A stretch of DNA of 64,000 nucleotides, taken from positions 124,001 through 188,000 of the forward strand of contig NZ_JHQS01000024.1 of the NCBI RefSeq assembly GCF_014843845.1, written 5' to 3'. The translations under genes were made by a program, and so were the position numbers. Positions within the stretch are counted from its first letter, which is position 1; every line of letters starts with the position of its first letter. The notes beneath the pieces were generated by a model. The model saw nothing but the letters and a program-made list of their open reading frames with translations. It made no database searches and was not told where the DNA came from. This document shows, piece after piece, positions 19,216 through 27,909 of the stretch. The DNA comes from Mesorhizobium amorphae. Its GTDB lineage: Bacteria > Pseudomonadota > Alphaproteobacteria > Rhizobiales > Rhizobiaceae.

Positions 19216-20499
19216 TTACTTCTTGCACTCCTTCGTCGATGGTGCGCCGGATGCGCACTTCTTGCTGCCTTGCGGGCCGGTCAAAGCCTCGACCTCGTTG
19301 CCGTAGTTTTCCCTGGTGTTCTGATCGACCACCGCAACAGGCGCCGCAATCACCAGTCCCGCCGCGCTGCCCGCAGCAGCCGCCGCACCGGTCGTGGCCT
19401 GCACGATCGTATCGCCAAGGCCAACCCTGCTATCGGTCAGGGTCTGGCCGCCGGCCATCCGCGTTCCGATCAGCTGCACGATCTGCGGCGATGAGGCAAA
19501 CTTGCCGTGATTCAATGGGTCCCCGGATTTGACTTTCGTCAGATCGATGACGGTTACATTGTTGCTCGCCAGTTCTTCCTTGTATGGGGCCTGCTCCGGA
19601 TCAATCGATCCGAGCCGGGGGATATTGCCCCAGACCCGTCGCGAGACTCTCAGCGCGCGATCGTCCTGCGAGACAAACAGGGTGAACTGCGGGTGCTGTT
19701 TGCCCATGTCGGCAATCTGCGTGCGAAACACGTCGACATCGACGTCTGGCGCAGCCAGCATGACGTTCTTGAATTTCTTCGGCAGGCCGCCATTGCGTAT
19801 CGCCATCTGGCGCAACGCTTCCAGCGCAAGCCAGTTGCCCATCGAGTGGGCGAGGATCGAGACCTCCTTTATCTCAGGATCGCGAGCCAGATACTGGAAC
19901 AGCAGTTCGAGGGCATTTCGCGTGTAGTTGGTGCTTTCGCGATCGTAGCCATAGGCCAGCGTACTGCCTCGGGAAGGCCATGTGACCAGGATCGGAGCGC
20001 TGTTTGTGCCCGTGTCTTTTGCGATCTGCGCAAAGCGATAAAGGGAGTCTTCGAAGCGATTGTTGAAGCCATGGATGAAGACCAGCACGCTGCGGTCCGG
20101 GCTCTTCCTGACAGAGGCGCGGAGCCACGCCTTCGCGCCCTCCCGTGTCATTTCTTCGGCTTTCACCACCGCGAAATCGGTTGCCGGGTTTGAGGGCAGC
20201 TTCTTGGGCCAGGCGACCTCGCCGACCTTGCGCACCGACGCCGGTGGGATCGACACCGTAATGTCTGAAAATGAAGGAGCTAATCCGCGCTCGCCCGTGT
20301 ACATCTCGGCCGGATTGGCAGAGCGAGCGCGGGTCGTCGTTACCAGCATCTCCACCTTGCTGGACGAAGGCGACGTATCGGCCACCGGCAGCAGCACGTT
20401 GGTGGGACGCGTCGCGCAGCCTGACAGCCAGCCAACCAACGCCAATGCCAGCAGGACGCTGTTTCTACGCCCGATTTTCGACTTGCTTACCAACAGCAC
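19216..20499 (-). CDS. Alpha/beta-hydrolase lipoprotein (DUF900)
   Basis: A 427-residue protein with a lipoprotein signal ending WLSGC (Cys28). The hydrolase domain covers about 105-330 with the oxyanion segment VFIHGFNN (140-147), the nucleophile elbow ILAHSMGN (Ser219) and a later Asp/His region. DUF900 proteins are esterase-like with unknown substrates. The tail (about 365-427) is Ala-rich and ends Cys/Lys-rich (KKCASGAPSTKECKK). It probably faces the periplasm from a membrane and lies 117 nt before the sulfatase gene. Confidence 0.85.
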   Translation of the reverse strand: MLLVSKSKIGRRNSVLLALALVGWLSGCATRPTNVLLPVADTSPSSSKVEMLVTTTRARSANPAEMYTGERGLAPSFSDITVSIPPASVRKVGEVAWPKKLPSNPATDFAVVKAEEMTREGAKAWLRASVRKSPDRSVLVFIHGFNNRFEDSLYRFAQIAKDTGTNSAPILVTWPSRGSTLAYGYDRESTNYTRNALELLFQYLARDPEIKEVSILAHSMGNWLALEALRQMAIRNGGLPKKFKNVMLAAPDVDVDVFRTQIADMGKQHPQFTLFVSQDDRALRVSRRVWGNIPRLGSIDPEQAPYKEELASNNVTVIDLTKVKSGDPLNHGKFASSPQIVQLIGTRMAGGQTLTDSRVGLGDTIVQATTGAAAAAGSAAGLVIAAPVAVVDQNTRENYGNEVEALTGPQGSKKCASGAPSTKECKK

Positions 20500-20552
20500 G
20501 CAAAGTCCTCCCCTGCGCCGGGGGTTTGATACCGCCGGCGAAACAACTGCTA

Positions 20553-20873
20553 TCAGTTGATATGAACAACCACGTACCGGGAGCCCGTGCGCTGATAGTA
20601 GGTCGCGCCGCAGTGCCAGACCGCCGTTCCGTTGACCGTGGTTTTAACGCAGCCGGCGGGAAGCGCTTTCACGTAGACATTCGTCCTGCGGATTGTTCGC
20701 CGTGTCGTGCGCCGTGCGACACCTGCTGCGCTTCCTGGCGTAAGAGGCCGGCCAACCTTCGCGTTCGCATCAGTCGACACCGAGCCTGTCGTTACCAGGG
20801 AGATCGGATCGACCTCGACGAAAATTGCCAAAGCCAGGGCCAGGACGAGACAGTTGCGCATCGTGAGCTTCAT
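20553..20873 (-). CDS. Small exported protein, Arg-rich centre
   Basis: A 106-residue protein starting MKLTMRNCLVL. I use the ATG at 20873 because GGGAGG lies at good spacing; the ATG two codons earlier at 20879 is too close to it. It has a signal peptide to about residue 30, a basic TTRRTIRRTN segment in the middle, and a C-terminal segment with two Cys in LPAGCVKTT and VWHCGATYY, resembling DUF6515-type exported proteins. The function is unknown. It lies between the two-Cys lipoprotein hydrolase and an outer-membrane protein gene. Confidence 0.65.
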   Translation of the reverse strand: MKLTMRNCLVLALALAIFVEVDPISLVTTGSVSTDANAKVGRPLTPGSAAGVARRTTRRTIRRTNVYVKALPAGCVKTTVNGTAVWHCGATYYQRTGSRYVVVHIN

Positions 20874-20925
20874 TGTCATTTCCTCCCTTTTGTTTGGCCA
20901 TCGATCCAGCATCCAAGTCTGGATG

Positions 20926-21723
20926 CTAGAAACGGATGACCAATCCCATGATCGGTCCTTGCTGGACCACATCGAAGACGAAGCCGTCGTTTCGGTAATT
21001 GACCCCGAGTGCGCGGTAGCCGGCGACCGCCGAAAAGCGTTCGTTGAACCGGTATCCCAGTGCGGCTGCTACGTCCCAGTCGAGATTGGCGCCGCCTGCA
21101 CCAACCATGCCCCAGCCCGTCAGATAGACTTCGGGGGTGAGTGAATACGTCGCGCGAACACCGGCAAGCCCATCGACCCAGGTTGCCCCGTCGCTGCGGG
21201 ACACGCCGTCAAGGATGCCGCCGTGGAAGTCGAGATCAGTGTTGACCGACCAAACCCTCATGGCGGCGACGAGATCGAGGCGCCCGGCGTCACTCTGGAT
21301 GATCGAATACCCCGCTCCGACCAACCCTGAAAACGTTTCGGAAGTGAGATCGACACTGGTGGCGAGGACGCCTCTCGGCGTGCCGCTTCCCGTCGACAGC
21401 TTTACATACTGGAGGTCGCCGAAGATGCTGTACCGATCGTAGCGCGCCTCCGCGACCGCCATCGCCGCAAAGTCAAGATTCTCCAGGATGTCGCCAAAAT
21501 TCGCGTCGACGTCGACCGTGGGAAGACCGAACTGCGACACGCTTCCAGACAGTCCCGCCGCCCAGAAATAAGGCGCGACGGAGAACGTCCAACCTTGCTC
21601 GCTTGCTACGGGTTTAAGCTCCGGCGTCACCGGGGAGACCACATCGGCGGCGCCTGCGGGACCGGCAAGGCAGAGCAACCCAAGAATGGCACAAGCCCGA
21701 GTTCCAGTACGACAGAGGGTCAT
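20926..21723 (-). CDS. Outer-membrane beta-barrel protein
   Basis: A 265-residue protein with a signal peptide to about residue 25 and regular amphipathic strands such as WTFSVAPYFWAAGLSG, ending with Phe (MGLVIRF), a typical BAM recognition end. The SVAPYFWAAGLSG opening is common in small Rhizobiales outer-membrane proteins of unknown function. It starts 43 nt after the 104-aa gene and belongs to the same run of genes as the sulfatase. Confidence 0.8.
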   Translation of the reverse strand: MTLCRTGTRACAILGLLCLAGPAGAADVVSPVTPELKPVASEQGWTFSVAPYFWAAGLSGSVSQFGLPTVDVDANFGDILENLDFAAMAVAEARYDRYSIFGDLQYVKLSTGSGTPRGVLATSVDLTSETFSGLVGAGYSIIQSDAGRLDLVAAMRVWSVNTDLDFHGGILDGVSRSDGATWVDGLAGVRATYSLTPEVYLTGWGMVGAGGANLDWDVAAALGYRFNERFSAVAGYRALGVNYRNDGFVFDVVQQGPIMGLVIRF

Positions 21724-21766
21724 TATTTTCGTGGCTCCCTTTAGAATTTCGCTGACGGTGGCGGCA

Positions 21767-22081
21767 TCATTTCTTGGGTGTTGTTCGAATCCGGCCTATC
21801 GCGGGGATTCTTGCAACGTCAGCATTCAGCACTGCTCCAACCTCGCCAGTCAACCTATCCACCAGTTCCTGCCATTCGGATCGTCTCGCCTCGCGTAATG
21901 CCGTCGGCAGCTCCTCGACCCTGGAAAGCGCCAGCTCTGCATCCGCCAGTTCCTCGCACATGTCGCGAAAGGTCTCACTGCGGTCCATCAGCCGATGGAC
22001 CGTCAGCTCGAATTGAGGAAATCGGCGCACCGCCGCCGAGACCGCTCTTGTTTTGTTGTGCGACCTGTCTTCTCTTTCCAT
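21767..22081 (-). CDS. Small cytoplasmic protein of unknown function, first gene of the long operon
   Basis: A 104-residue soluble, charged, helical protein with the segment FRDMCEELADAELALSRVEE and no signal peptide, the only clearly cytoplasmic product besides FGE in the long run. The ribosome site is weak. It begins 55 nt from an exact copy of the shared motif and a -10-like TACTGT, so it is the promoter-proximal gene of a possible 8.5-kb operon reaching to 13540. No family is recognised. Confidence 0.6.
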   Translation of the reverse strand: MEREDRSHNKTRAVSAAVRRFPQFELTVHRLMDRSETFRDMCEELADAELALSRVEELPTALREARRSEWQELVDRLTGEVGAVLNADVARIPAIGRIRTTPKK

Positions 22082-22135
22082 GACGCCAATTCATCGACCT
22101 GTCGCAACAGTATTGCAAAGAGCGGGCAGCGGGAG

Positions 22136-22148
22136 GTAAGTTACGTGG
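22136..22148. promoter_or_regulatory. Shared regulatory motif in the divergent regulator promoter
   Basis: An exact GTAAGTTACGTGG on the + strand, with CAAGCATGTAA at 22150-22160 as at the 13252 copy. It lies between the divergent starts of the 104-aa gene (22081, minus) and the membrane-anchored regulator (22206, plus), the usual position for an autoregulated operator. A TACTGT hexamer (22107-22112, minus strand) lies 23 nt away and could be the -10 of the leftward promoter. Confidence 0.68.
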
Positions 22149-22205
22149 ACAAGCATGTAACCGCGCCACCAGAAGTTGCGGCTGCAAAATTCAGGCGAGG
22201 AGACG

Positions 22206-23915
22206 GTGATCCAGGCGGGAACGTCCGCAGTCGGGGAGCACGAGTTGCCCCTTGAGGCTTGCCGCACCCAACTTGGACTTATCATCGACAGTGCTGACTT
22301 CGATGCCACTGGCCGCGAGCGACGCTTTCTCAGCCATGTGGTGGAAGAGGTATTGTCGGGTCGTGGCGATCGCATCAAGGCCTATTCGATCGCAATCGAA
22401 GTGTTCGGCCGCGGCGAGTCTTTCGACCCTCAAATCGATCCGATCGTCCGTATCGAGGCTGGCCACCTCAGGCGTGCGCTCGAGCGTTACTATCTGACAT
22501 CGGGACAAACAGACCCAATCCTGATTACGATTCCAAAGGGGGGTTATGTTCCTGTCTTCTCGCTCCGTTCGCCGTCTGCGCCAGCAGCGCCCCCGCTGCC
22601 GGTTGTTTCGCAAAAGTCAGCCGTCTTTCCAGCACGGCGGGTGGCGTTGCTGTTGCCGGCCTTGGTAGGTGCGGCCCTTCTCGTGGCTGCAGCAGCGGCG
22701 CTGGCGTGGTCGTGGACATCCGTCAGGCCGGGCGCGCCGGTAACGCCCCGTGTGCTTGTGGAGAATTTTGACAATCTGACCGGCACTCAGACCGGGTCGG
22801 CGATCGCCATCGGATTGAAGCAGGAGATTGTCAGCCAGCTTTCCAAATTCAAGGACATCGTGGTCATGGAACCGCCCGCAAACGGCGGGGATATATCACC
22901 ACCAAGATTTGTTCTTGCAGGCAGCGTCAACCTCGTTCCGGACGCATTCTGGCTTCGGATGCGGCTGATCAACCGGGCCGACGGTTCGATAGTCTGGTCT
23001 GATAGTTACAATGGTGGATTGAAAGTGGCCGATCTCGTCAAGGCCCAGGCCGATATTGCGAGCGAGGTGGCGACCAGCCTGGCTCAGGCTTACGGCGTCA
23101 TCTTCCAGGCCGATGTTAAGCTGCGCGTCAACAATCCTCCCGACGATTGGGCGGCCTATTCCTGCACGCTTTCCTTCTACGAATACAAGACCACCCTCGA
23201 ACCAGCAGCGCGAGCATCGGTACGCGGCTGCCTCGAGAAGACAGTGGATCGCTTCCCGGACTACGCCACAGCCTGGGGGCTTCTTTCGTTGATTTACATA
23301 GATGAGTACCGGTTCGAGATTCCAGCCGATCCAGCCTCGTCGGCGGCAGCCCTCGAGCTTGGCTTGGCAGCGGCAAGGAAGGCTGTGGAAGCTGACCCTC
23401 TCAACGTCCGCGGACGTCAGGCAGAAATGCTTGGGCTTTATTTCAGCAAGGAAATCGATGCTGCACTGAGCGTTGGCAAACAGGCCTTGGCCATCAACCC
23501 GAACGACACCAATTTTATGGGCGAATATGGAGAGCGCTTGGCGCTCTCCGGCAATTGGCATGATGGATGCGCGTTGCTTAATGAAGCGCGTGAAAGAAAT
23601 CCCGGCGCCCTACGCACCTTTGAGGTGGACCTGGCCCTTTGCTCCTATTTCAGCGGCGACTATCAGCAGGCAGCCATGTGGCTCAAGAGATCATCGGTTC
23701 CTTCGAATCCGCTCTACCATTTGATTGCTGCTGCGGTTTACGGCGAGGCAGGAAACAAAATCGAGGCCGATCGCGAGCGTGCCTGGCTGGTCCAAAATGC
23801 ACCGAATCTGGTGGAGAACGTGCGCCAGCAAGTTTCGATGCGTTTGGCCCGTTCGCAAGATGTCGAATTCGTCATCGGGTCGCTGAAGAAAGCCGGCTTC
23901 GACGTGGCGGACTGA
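22206..23915 (+). CDS. Membrane-anchored wHTH-TolB-TPR regulator
   Basis: Read from a GTG at 22206 (569 aa) with GAGGAG just upstream; a TTG at 22176 would add ten residues. Residues about 20-118 form a winged-helix-like domain (FLSHVVEEVL, DPIVRIEAGHLRRALERYY, IPKGGYVPVF) like the DNA-binding part of ToxR/CadC-like and cyclase-associated TPR proteins. A single membrane helix is at about 145-169. Residues 182-300 are a TolB-like domain (RVLVENFDNLTG) and about 310-560 are TPR-type helical repeats, probably periplasmic. Orientation suggests membrane-based sensing and direct DNA binding, as in CadC. It is divergent from the motif-bearing cluster. Confidence 0.8.
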   Translation: MIQAGTSAVGEHELPLEACRTQLGLIIDSADFDATGRERRFLSHVVEEVLSGRGDRIKAYSIAIEVFGRGESFDPQIDPIVRIEAGHLRRALERYYLTSGQTDPILITIPKGGYVPVFSLRSPSAPAAPPLPVVSQKSAVFPARRVALLLPALVGAALLVAAAAALAWSWTSVRPGAPVTPRVLVENFDNLTGTQTGSAIAIGLKQEIVSQLSKFKDIVVMEPPANGGDISPPRFVLAGSVNLVPDAFWLRMRLINRADGSIVWSDSYNGGLKVADLVKAQADIASEVATSLAQAYGVIFQADVKLRVNNPPDDWAAYSCTLSFYEYKTTLEPAARASVRGCLEKTVDRFPDYATAWGLLSLIYIDEYRFEIPADPASSAAALELGLAAARKAVEADPLNVRGRQAEMLGLYFSKEIDAALSVGKQALAINPNDTNFMGEYGERLALSGNWHDGCALLNEARERNPGALRTFEVDLALCSYFSGDYQQAAMWLKRSSVPSNPLYHLIAAAVYGEAGNKIEADRERAWLVQNAPNLVENVRQQVSMRLARSQDVEFVIGSLKKAGFDVAD

Positions 23916-24183
23916 GAGCAAATTATGTCAGGACTGACGGTCAGCAACAATAGGTGGATCTTACGCGTCCGACAGTCCTTTGCAACCCGGACCAACAGTT
24001 GGGTTGTAAGAAGAGGCACTGATTTGGTACCGCGCGGGATCCCGCACCGGAGACGTCGCGGTCGAAGGCGGTGACCACGACGAGCTTGGGGGTTTCTGCT
24101 GGACGGGTAAGCCCGATGTGCCTCTATTGACGCCCACCATACGGTTAGGGCACGTTTCGAAGAGTATTTTCAAGGGGGGTGTC

Positions 24184-24645
24184 ATGGCCGACAAGATCCA
24201 CGGATTTCTGCCTGCCACGGCCGAAATGCCGACTGACCGTCAGCGGTTGATTATCCGCTATATCTTCGGAGTCTTGATCGACCTCGTGGTGCTAAACCTG
24301 TTCGATGAGTTTTCGGACAGCGTTACGGTCGCTTCCTTCAGCGTGTCGTTGCTTGCAGCCATCTTGTTGCAGGCCCTTCTGAAGGGGACAATCGCTATTG
24401 AGCATCAGGTCGCCGTGTTCTTCGCGGCAAGGCAAGGTGCCTTCATGAAGTTCATGCGATTCTTCGGCGCATGGGTGGTGCTGTTCCTATCCAAATTCGT
24501 GATCCTGGAGGCGATTACCTTTGTGTTCGGGGATAGGGTTCGCTTCGAAGGCATGCTGCACGGGGTGGTGCCGCTGATTATCGTCGTCATGGCCATGCTC
24601 ATCGCCGAGGAAGTCATCGTCCGGTTCGTCAGATGGATCCGTTGA
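24184..24645 (+). CDS. Multi-TM membrane protein of unknown function
   Basis: A 153-residue protein starting MADKIHGFLP after GGGGGG at a good distance. It has three to four membrane segments (about residues 31-50, 54-75, 95-120 and 122-140) and ends with EEVIVRFVRWIR, which resembles the EEVIVGLVHRR of the protein at 16918-17358. It lies 268 nt after the regulator gene on the same strand. The function is unknown. Confidence 0.7.
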   Translation: MADKIHGFLPATAEMPTDRQRLIIRYIFGVLIDLVVLNLFDEFSDSVTVASFSVSLLAAILLQALLKGTIAIEHQVAVFFAARQGAFMKFMRFFGAWVVLFLSKFVILEAITFVFGDRVRFEGMLHGVVPLIIVVMAMLIAEEVIVRFVRWIR

Positions 24646-24913
24646 AAGGCTGTTCACTCCACGTGGGAGGCACTGCTTCTCCTAGCGGGACGCCGGGCGC
24701 GGTCCGGAGCGCGTCAAGCTGTTCCTGAAGGCGACCGTTGAGAACGGTCATTTCCTTGAGCGCCTCATCAGGTGGCCCTTGTGAATGGCAACGAACCTGT
24801 CGGCGACAGCCCTGAAGGGCAGCCGGGCGATCTCGCTGCAGCGCCGCCGTCGGTGAGGTGACGAACGGGGCGGGACGGCTTTAGCAAGCCACGCTATTGC
24901 CGCCGGTTACCCG

Positions 24914-26476
24914 CTACTCCCACTCGATGGTGCCGGGCGGCTTTGAGGTCACGTCGTAGACGACGCGGTTGATGCCGCGCACTTCGTTGATGATGCGGGT
25001 GGCGGCGGCGCCCAGGAAGCCCATGTCGTAGTGGTAGAAGTCCGCCGTCATGCCGTCGACGGACGTCACGGCGCGCAGGGCGCAGACGAATTCGTAGGTG
25101 CGGCCGTCGCCCATCACGCCGACGGTCTGCACCGGCAAGAGCACGGCAAAGGCCTGCCAGATGGCGTCGTAGAGGCCGGCCTTGCGGATCTCGTCGAGAT
25201 AGATGGCGTCGGCCTCGCGCAGGATCTCCAGCTTGTCGCGAGAGATGCCGCCCGGGCAGCGGATGGCGAGACCGGGGCCGGGAAAGGGATGGCGGCCAAT
25301 GAAGCTCTCGGGCAGGCCGAGCTCCTTGCCGAGCGCCCTGACCTCGTCCTTGAACAGTTCGCGCAGCGGCTCGACCAGTTGCATGTTCATGCGCTCGGGC
25401 AGGCCGCCGACGTTGTGGTGCGACTTGATGGTCACCGACGGGCCGCCGGTGAAGGAGACGCTTTCGATGACGTCGGGATAGAGCGTGCCCTGGGCCAGGA
25501 AATCGGCGCCGCCGAGTTTTTGCGCCTCTTCCTCGAACACCTCGATGAACAGCCGGCCGATGGTCTTGCGCTTCTTCTCCGGGTCGGACTCGCCTTCCAG
25601 CGCCGAGATGAAACGATCAGAAGCGTCGACCAGGATCAGCGGCAGATTGTAGTGCTGGCGAAACATCGCCACCACGCCGGCGGCCTCGTCCTTGCGCATC
25701 AGCCCATGGTCGACGAGGATGCAGGTCAGCTGGTCGCCGACCGCCTCGTGGATCAGCAGTGCCGCGACCGAGGAATCGACGCCGCCCGACAGCGCGCAGA
25801 TGACCTTGCCCTTGCCGACCTGCTTGCGGATCGTCTCGACCGCGTGCTCGCGATAGGCCCGCATCGTCCAGTCGCCTTCGATGCCGGCGATGTTGTGGAC
25901 GAAATTCCGCAGCAGCTTTGCGCCGTCCGGCGTGTGCACCACTTCGGGGTGGAACATGATGCCGTACATCTTGCGCTCGACATTGCCGAAGATGGCGAAG
26001 GGCGAGCCTTCCGACCGGCCGAACACCTCGAAGCCCTTGGGCAAGGAGATGACGCGATCGCCATGGCTCATCCACACCTGGTGGCGCTGGCCGGGCGCCC
26101 ACAGGCCCTCGAACAGCGGGTTGTCCTTCTCGATCTCGACATAGGCGCGGCCGAATTCGCGATGGTCGGAGCTTTCGGCGACACCGCCCATCTGCACGCA
26201 GAGCGTCATCTGGCCGTAGCAGATGCCCAGCACCGGCACGCCGGCATCGAAGACGATTTGCGGCGCGCGCGGGCTGCCGATGTCGGAAGTCGAGGCCGGA
26301 CCGCCGGAGAGGATCACCGCTTTGGGATTGATGCGCTTGAAGGCCGCCTCGGCCGACTGGAACGGCACGATCTCGGAAAACACGCCGGCCTCGCGGATGC
26401 GGCGGGCGATGAGCTGTGTAAACTGGCTGCCGAAATCGACAATCAGGACGGTGTCGGGGTGATTGGCTGTCTTCAT
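24914..26476 (-). CDS. guaA: GMP synthase (glutamine-hydrolysing)
   Basis: A 520-residue bifunctional enzyme of normal length, converting XMP, ATP and glutamine to GMP. The N-terminal class I amidotransferase carries GICYGQM with the catalytic Cys and a later MFHPEVVHT with the catalytic His and Glu. The ATP-pyrophosphatase domain has the P-loop [12 protein letters not shown], and the C-terminal dimer domain ends PPGTIEWE. It follows the nucleosidase gene after 9 nt, so both purine genes probably share a transcript. Confidence 0.98.
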   Translation of the reverse strand: MKTANHPDTVLIVDFGSQFTQLIARRIREAGVFSEIVPFQSAEAAFKRINPKAVILSGGPASTSDIGSPRAPQIVFDAGVPVLGICYGQMTLCVQMGGVAESSDHREFGRAYVEIEKDNPLFEGLWAPGQRHQVWMSHGDRVISLPKGFEVFGRSEGSPFAIFGNVERKMYGIMFHPEVVHTPDGAKLLRNFVHNIAGIEGDWTMRAYREHAVETIRKQVGKGKVICALSGGVDSSVAALLIHEAVGDQLTCILVDHGLMRKDEAAGVVAMFRQHYNLPLILVDASDRFISALEGESDPEKKRKTIGRLFIEVFEEEAQKLGGADFLAQGTLYPDVIESVSFTGGPSVTIKSHHNVGGLPERMNMQLVEPLRELFKDEVRALGKELGLPESFIGRHPFPGPGLAIRCPGGISRDKLEILREADAIYLDEIRKAGLYDAIWQAFAVLLPVQTVGVMGDGRTYEFVCALRAVTSVDGMTADFYHYDMGFLGAAATRIINEVRGINRVVYDVTSKPPGTIEWE

Positions 26477-26485
26477 GGCGAGCGT

Positions 26486-27166
26486 TTAGAGAAAGAAATG
26501 AGTCGGCGCAATGGGTTGCGGCGCCGCACCAAGCTGCAGCGCATCTGAGGCGATCGCCTGCTCAAGCTGCCCGACCGCCGCGGCCAGCTTCTCGTCGATG
26601 ACGTGCAGATATTCCTTCCAGTCATTGACGTGCTTCAGGTCGGCGGCACCGTCGGAAATGCCGCGCAGGCCGATCAGCGGCAGGCCGAACAGCTGGCAGG
26701 CGCGCAGGCAGGCGAAGGTCTCCATGTCGACCATATCGGCGGCGATGGCGTCATAGGCGGCGCCGGAGATGACCGCGCCACCGGTAGACAGAGATGCCTG
26801 CCTGATGCCGGGAATCCTGAATGGCAAGGGCACGGCCACCGGCAGGTCGAGAAACGGCGTGGCGCCCTTCTCGAAGCCCAGGGGCGAGGCGTCGATGTCG
26901 CGATAGGCAACCGAAACCACCTGGTATATTTCCGTCTGCTCCAGCGTCCGGCTGCCGGCCGAGCCAAGCGAGACGACGAGATCCGGCAGCATCTTTTCGG
27001 CCTTCAGCCGGGCAAACTCGGCGCCCAGCCTGACACCGGCCTCGACCGGCCCGACGCCGGTCATGACAGGCGTGAACAGGCGCTTGAGATGCGGACCGTA
27101 CTCGGCTTCGACCGCCATGACGAAGAGGACGGACTTGCCCGACAGATGAGAAACTTTACCCGCCAC
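26486..27166 (-). CDS. mtnN: 5'-Methylthioadenosine/S-adenosylhomocysteine nucleosidase
   Basis: A 226-residue nucleoside phosphorylase-type protein. VLFVMAVEAEYG at residues 13-24 is the family start with the catalytic Glu, and the ribose-binding segment VDMETFA (about 147-153) and RGISD (169-173) are present. It cleaves MTA and SAH to adenine and the thio-ribose, salvaging purine and methionine, which fits its position just before guaA. The start is a GTG with only a distant ribosome site, so a few residues at the N-terminus are uncertain. Confidence 0.88.
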   Translation of the reverse strand: MAGKVSHLSGKSVLFVMAVEAEYGPHLKRLFTPVMTGVGPVEAGVRLGAEFARLKAEKMLPDLVVSLGSAGSRTLEQTEIYQVVSVAYRDIDASPLGFEKGATPFLDLPVAVPLPFRIPGIRQASLSTGGAVISGAAYDAIAADMVDMETFACLRACQLFGLPLIGLRGISDGAADLKHVNDWKEYLHVIDEKLAAAVGQLEQAIASDALQLGAAPQPIAPTHFFL

Positions 27167-27270
27167 GATGATCTACTTCTCCCTACCTACTAGTTGCGCC
27201 GGAAGGGAAGAAGGGCGACATGCCCTCGCCGCCTCCCGGCCCTCCGCTATGGCTCCGGGCGTTCGTCGCT

Positions 27271-27295
27271 CGAAAAGCCCATTGGGGGCTTTTCG
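27271..27295. terminator. Perfect 10-bp hairpin between thioesterase and nucleosidase genes
   Basis: CGAAAAGCCC and GGGCTTTTCG are perfect inverted repeats around a five-base loop, ending at 27295. Both arms carry an A/T run on the outer side, so it could stop transcription from either strand; the minus-strand thioesterase gene ends 21 nt away at 27316. It could also be part of a dispersed intergenic repeat. Confidence 0.5.
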
Positions 27296-27315
27296 TCCGC
27301 TGCGCGGACCGCTCC

Positions 27316-27774
27316 TCACCCCGCAATGCCATCGCGGCCGACCACGGTCATCATAGTGCCGGTCATGGTGGCGATCAGCTTGGCTTCGCCGTCGGCGGCG
27401 AAGGCATAGGCCTGGCCGTCGGCGACGATGATGGTGCGGCCGGGCTTGGTCACCGAGCCTCGGAACAAGAAGCGCTCGCCCCTGCCCGGCGCCAGGAGAT
27501 TGACCTTGAACTCGATGGTCAGCACAGTGGAATTCTCCGGCATCAGCGAGAACGCCGCGTAGCCGCAGGCCGAGTCCAGCGCCGTCGAGATGACGCCGGC
27601 ATGCAGAAAGCCGTGCTGCTGGGTGAGCGCCGCCGAGTAGGGCATCTCGATCTCGATGATGCCGGGCGTGACCAAGGTCAGTTCGGCGCCGATGGTCGTC
27701 ATTGCTTTCTGACGCGCAAAGGACGTCCTGACGCGGTCCTCATAATCCGGAGCGGGTACGATCTTTGCTGCCAT
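27316..27774 (-). CDS. PaaI-family hotdog thioesterase
   Basis: A 152-residue single hotdog-fold protein of family length. The segment QQHGFLHAGVISTALDSACG (about residues 52-71) is the central helix and catalytic loop seen in PaaI-type acyl-CoA thioesterases, where Asp and the His/Gly turn act. It would hydrolyse an acyl-CoA, with unknown chain preference. It lies on the same strand as the downstream purine genes but is separated by a 150-nt gap with a terminator-like hairpin. Confidence 0.88.
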   Translation of the reverse strand: MAAKIVPAPDYEDRVRTSFARQKAMTTIGAELTLVTPGIIEIEMPYSAALTQQHGFLHAGVISTALDSACGYAAFSLMPENSTVLTIEFKVNLLAPGRGERFLFRGSVTKPGRTIIVADGQAYAFAADGEAKLIATMTGTMMTVVGRDGIAG

Positions 27775-27909
27775 TGGCCTTCGCCTTCATTGCGCGTAGT
27801 CAAGCTTATCGCAGAGGCATGGGCGGCAGGCAATCGCCAATGCTGCAGTGCAGCAATCGGCCTTCCGCCCTGCCTGAGCCGATGCCGCCTCTGTTGGCCG
27901 GCAAAACGA

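Noticed and set aside
24030..24140. Short minus-strand segment reading PKLVVVTAFDRDVSGAG
   Set aside because: It looks protein-like but is about 40 codons, without a start or a ribosome site. It may be a remnant, but the evidence is too thin to list.
25031..26548. A 505-residue open frame on the plus strand opposite guaA
   Set aside because: It is antisense to a complete, highly conserved enzyme, has a His/Asp/Arg-rich shadow composition and no domain. Similar long antisense frames lie opposite katG (31176-32510), DUF3604 (8812-10290) and hisS; all are products of high GC content.
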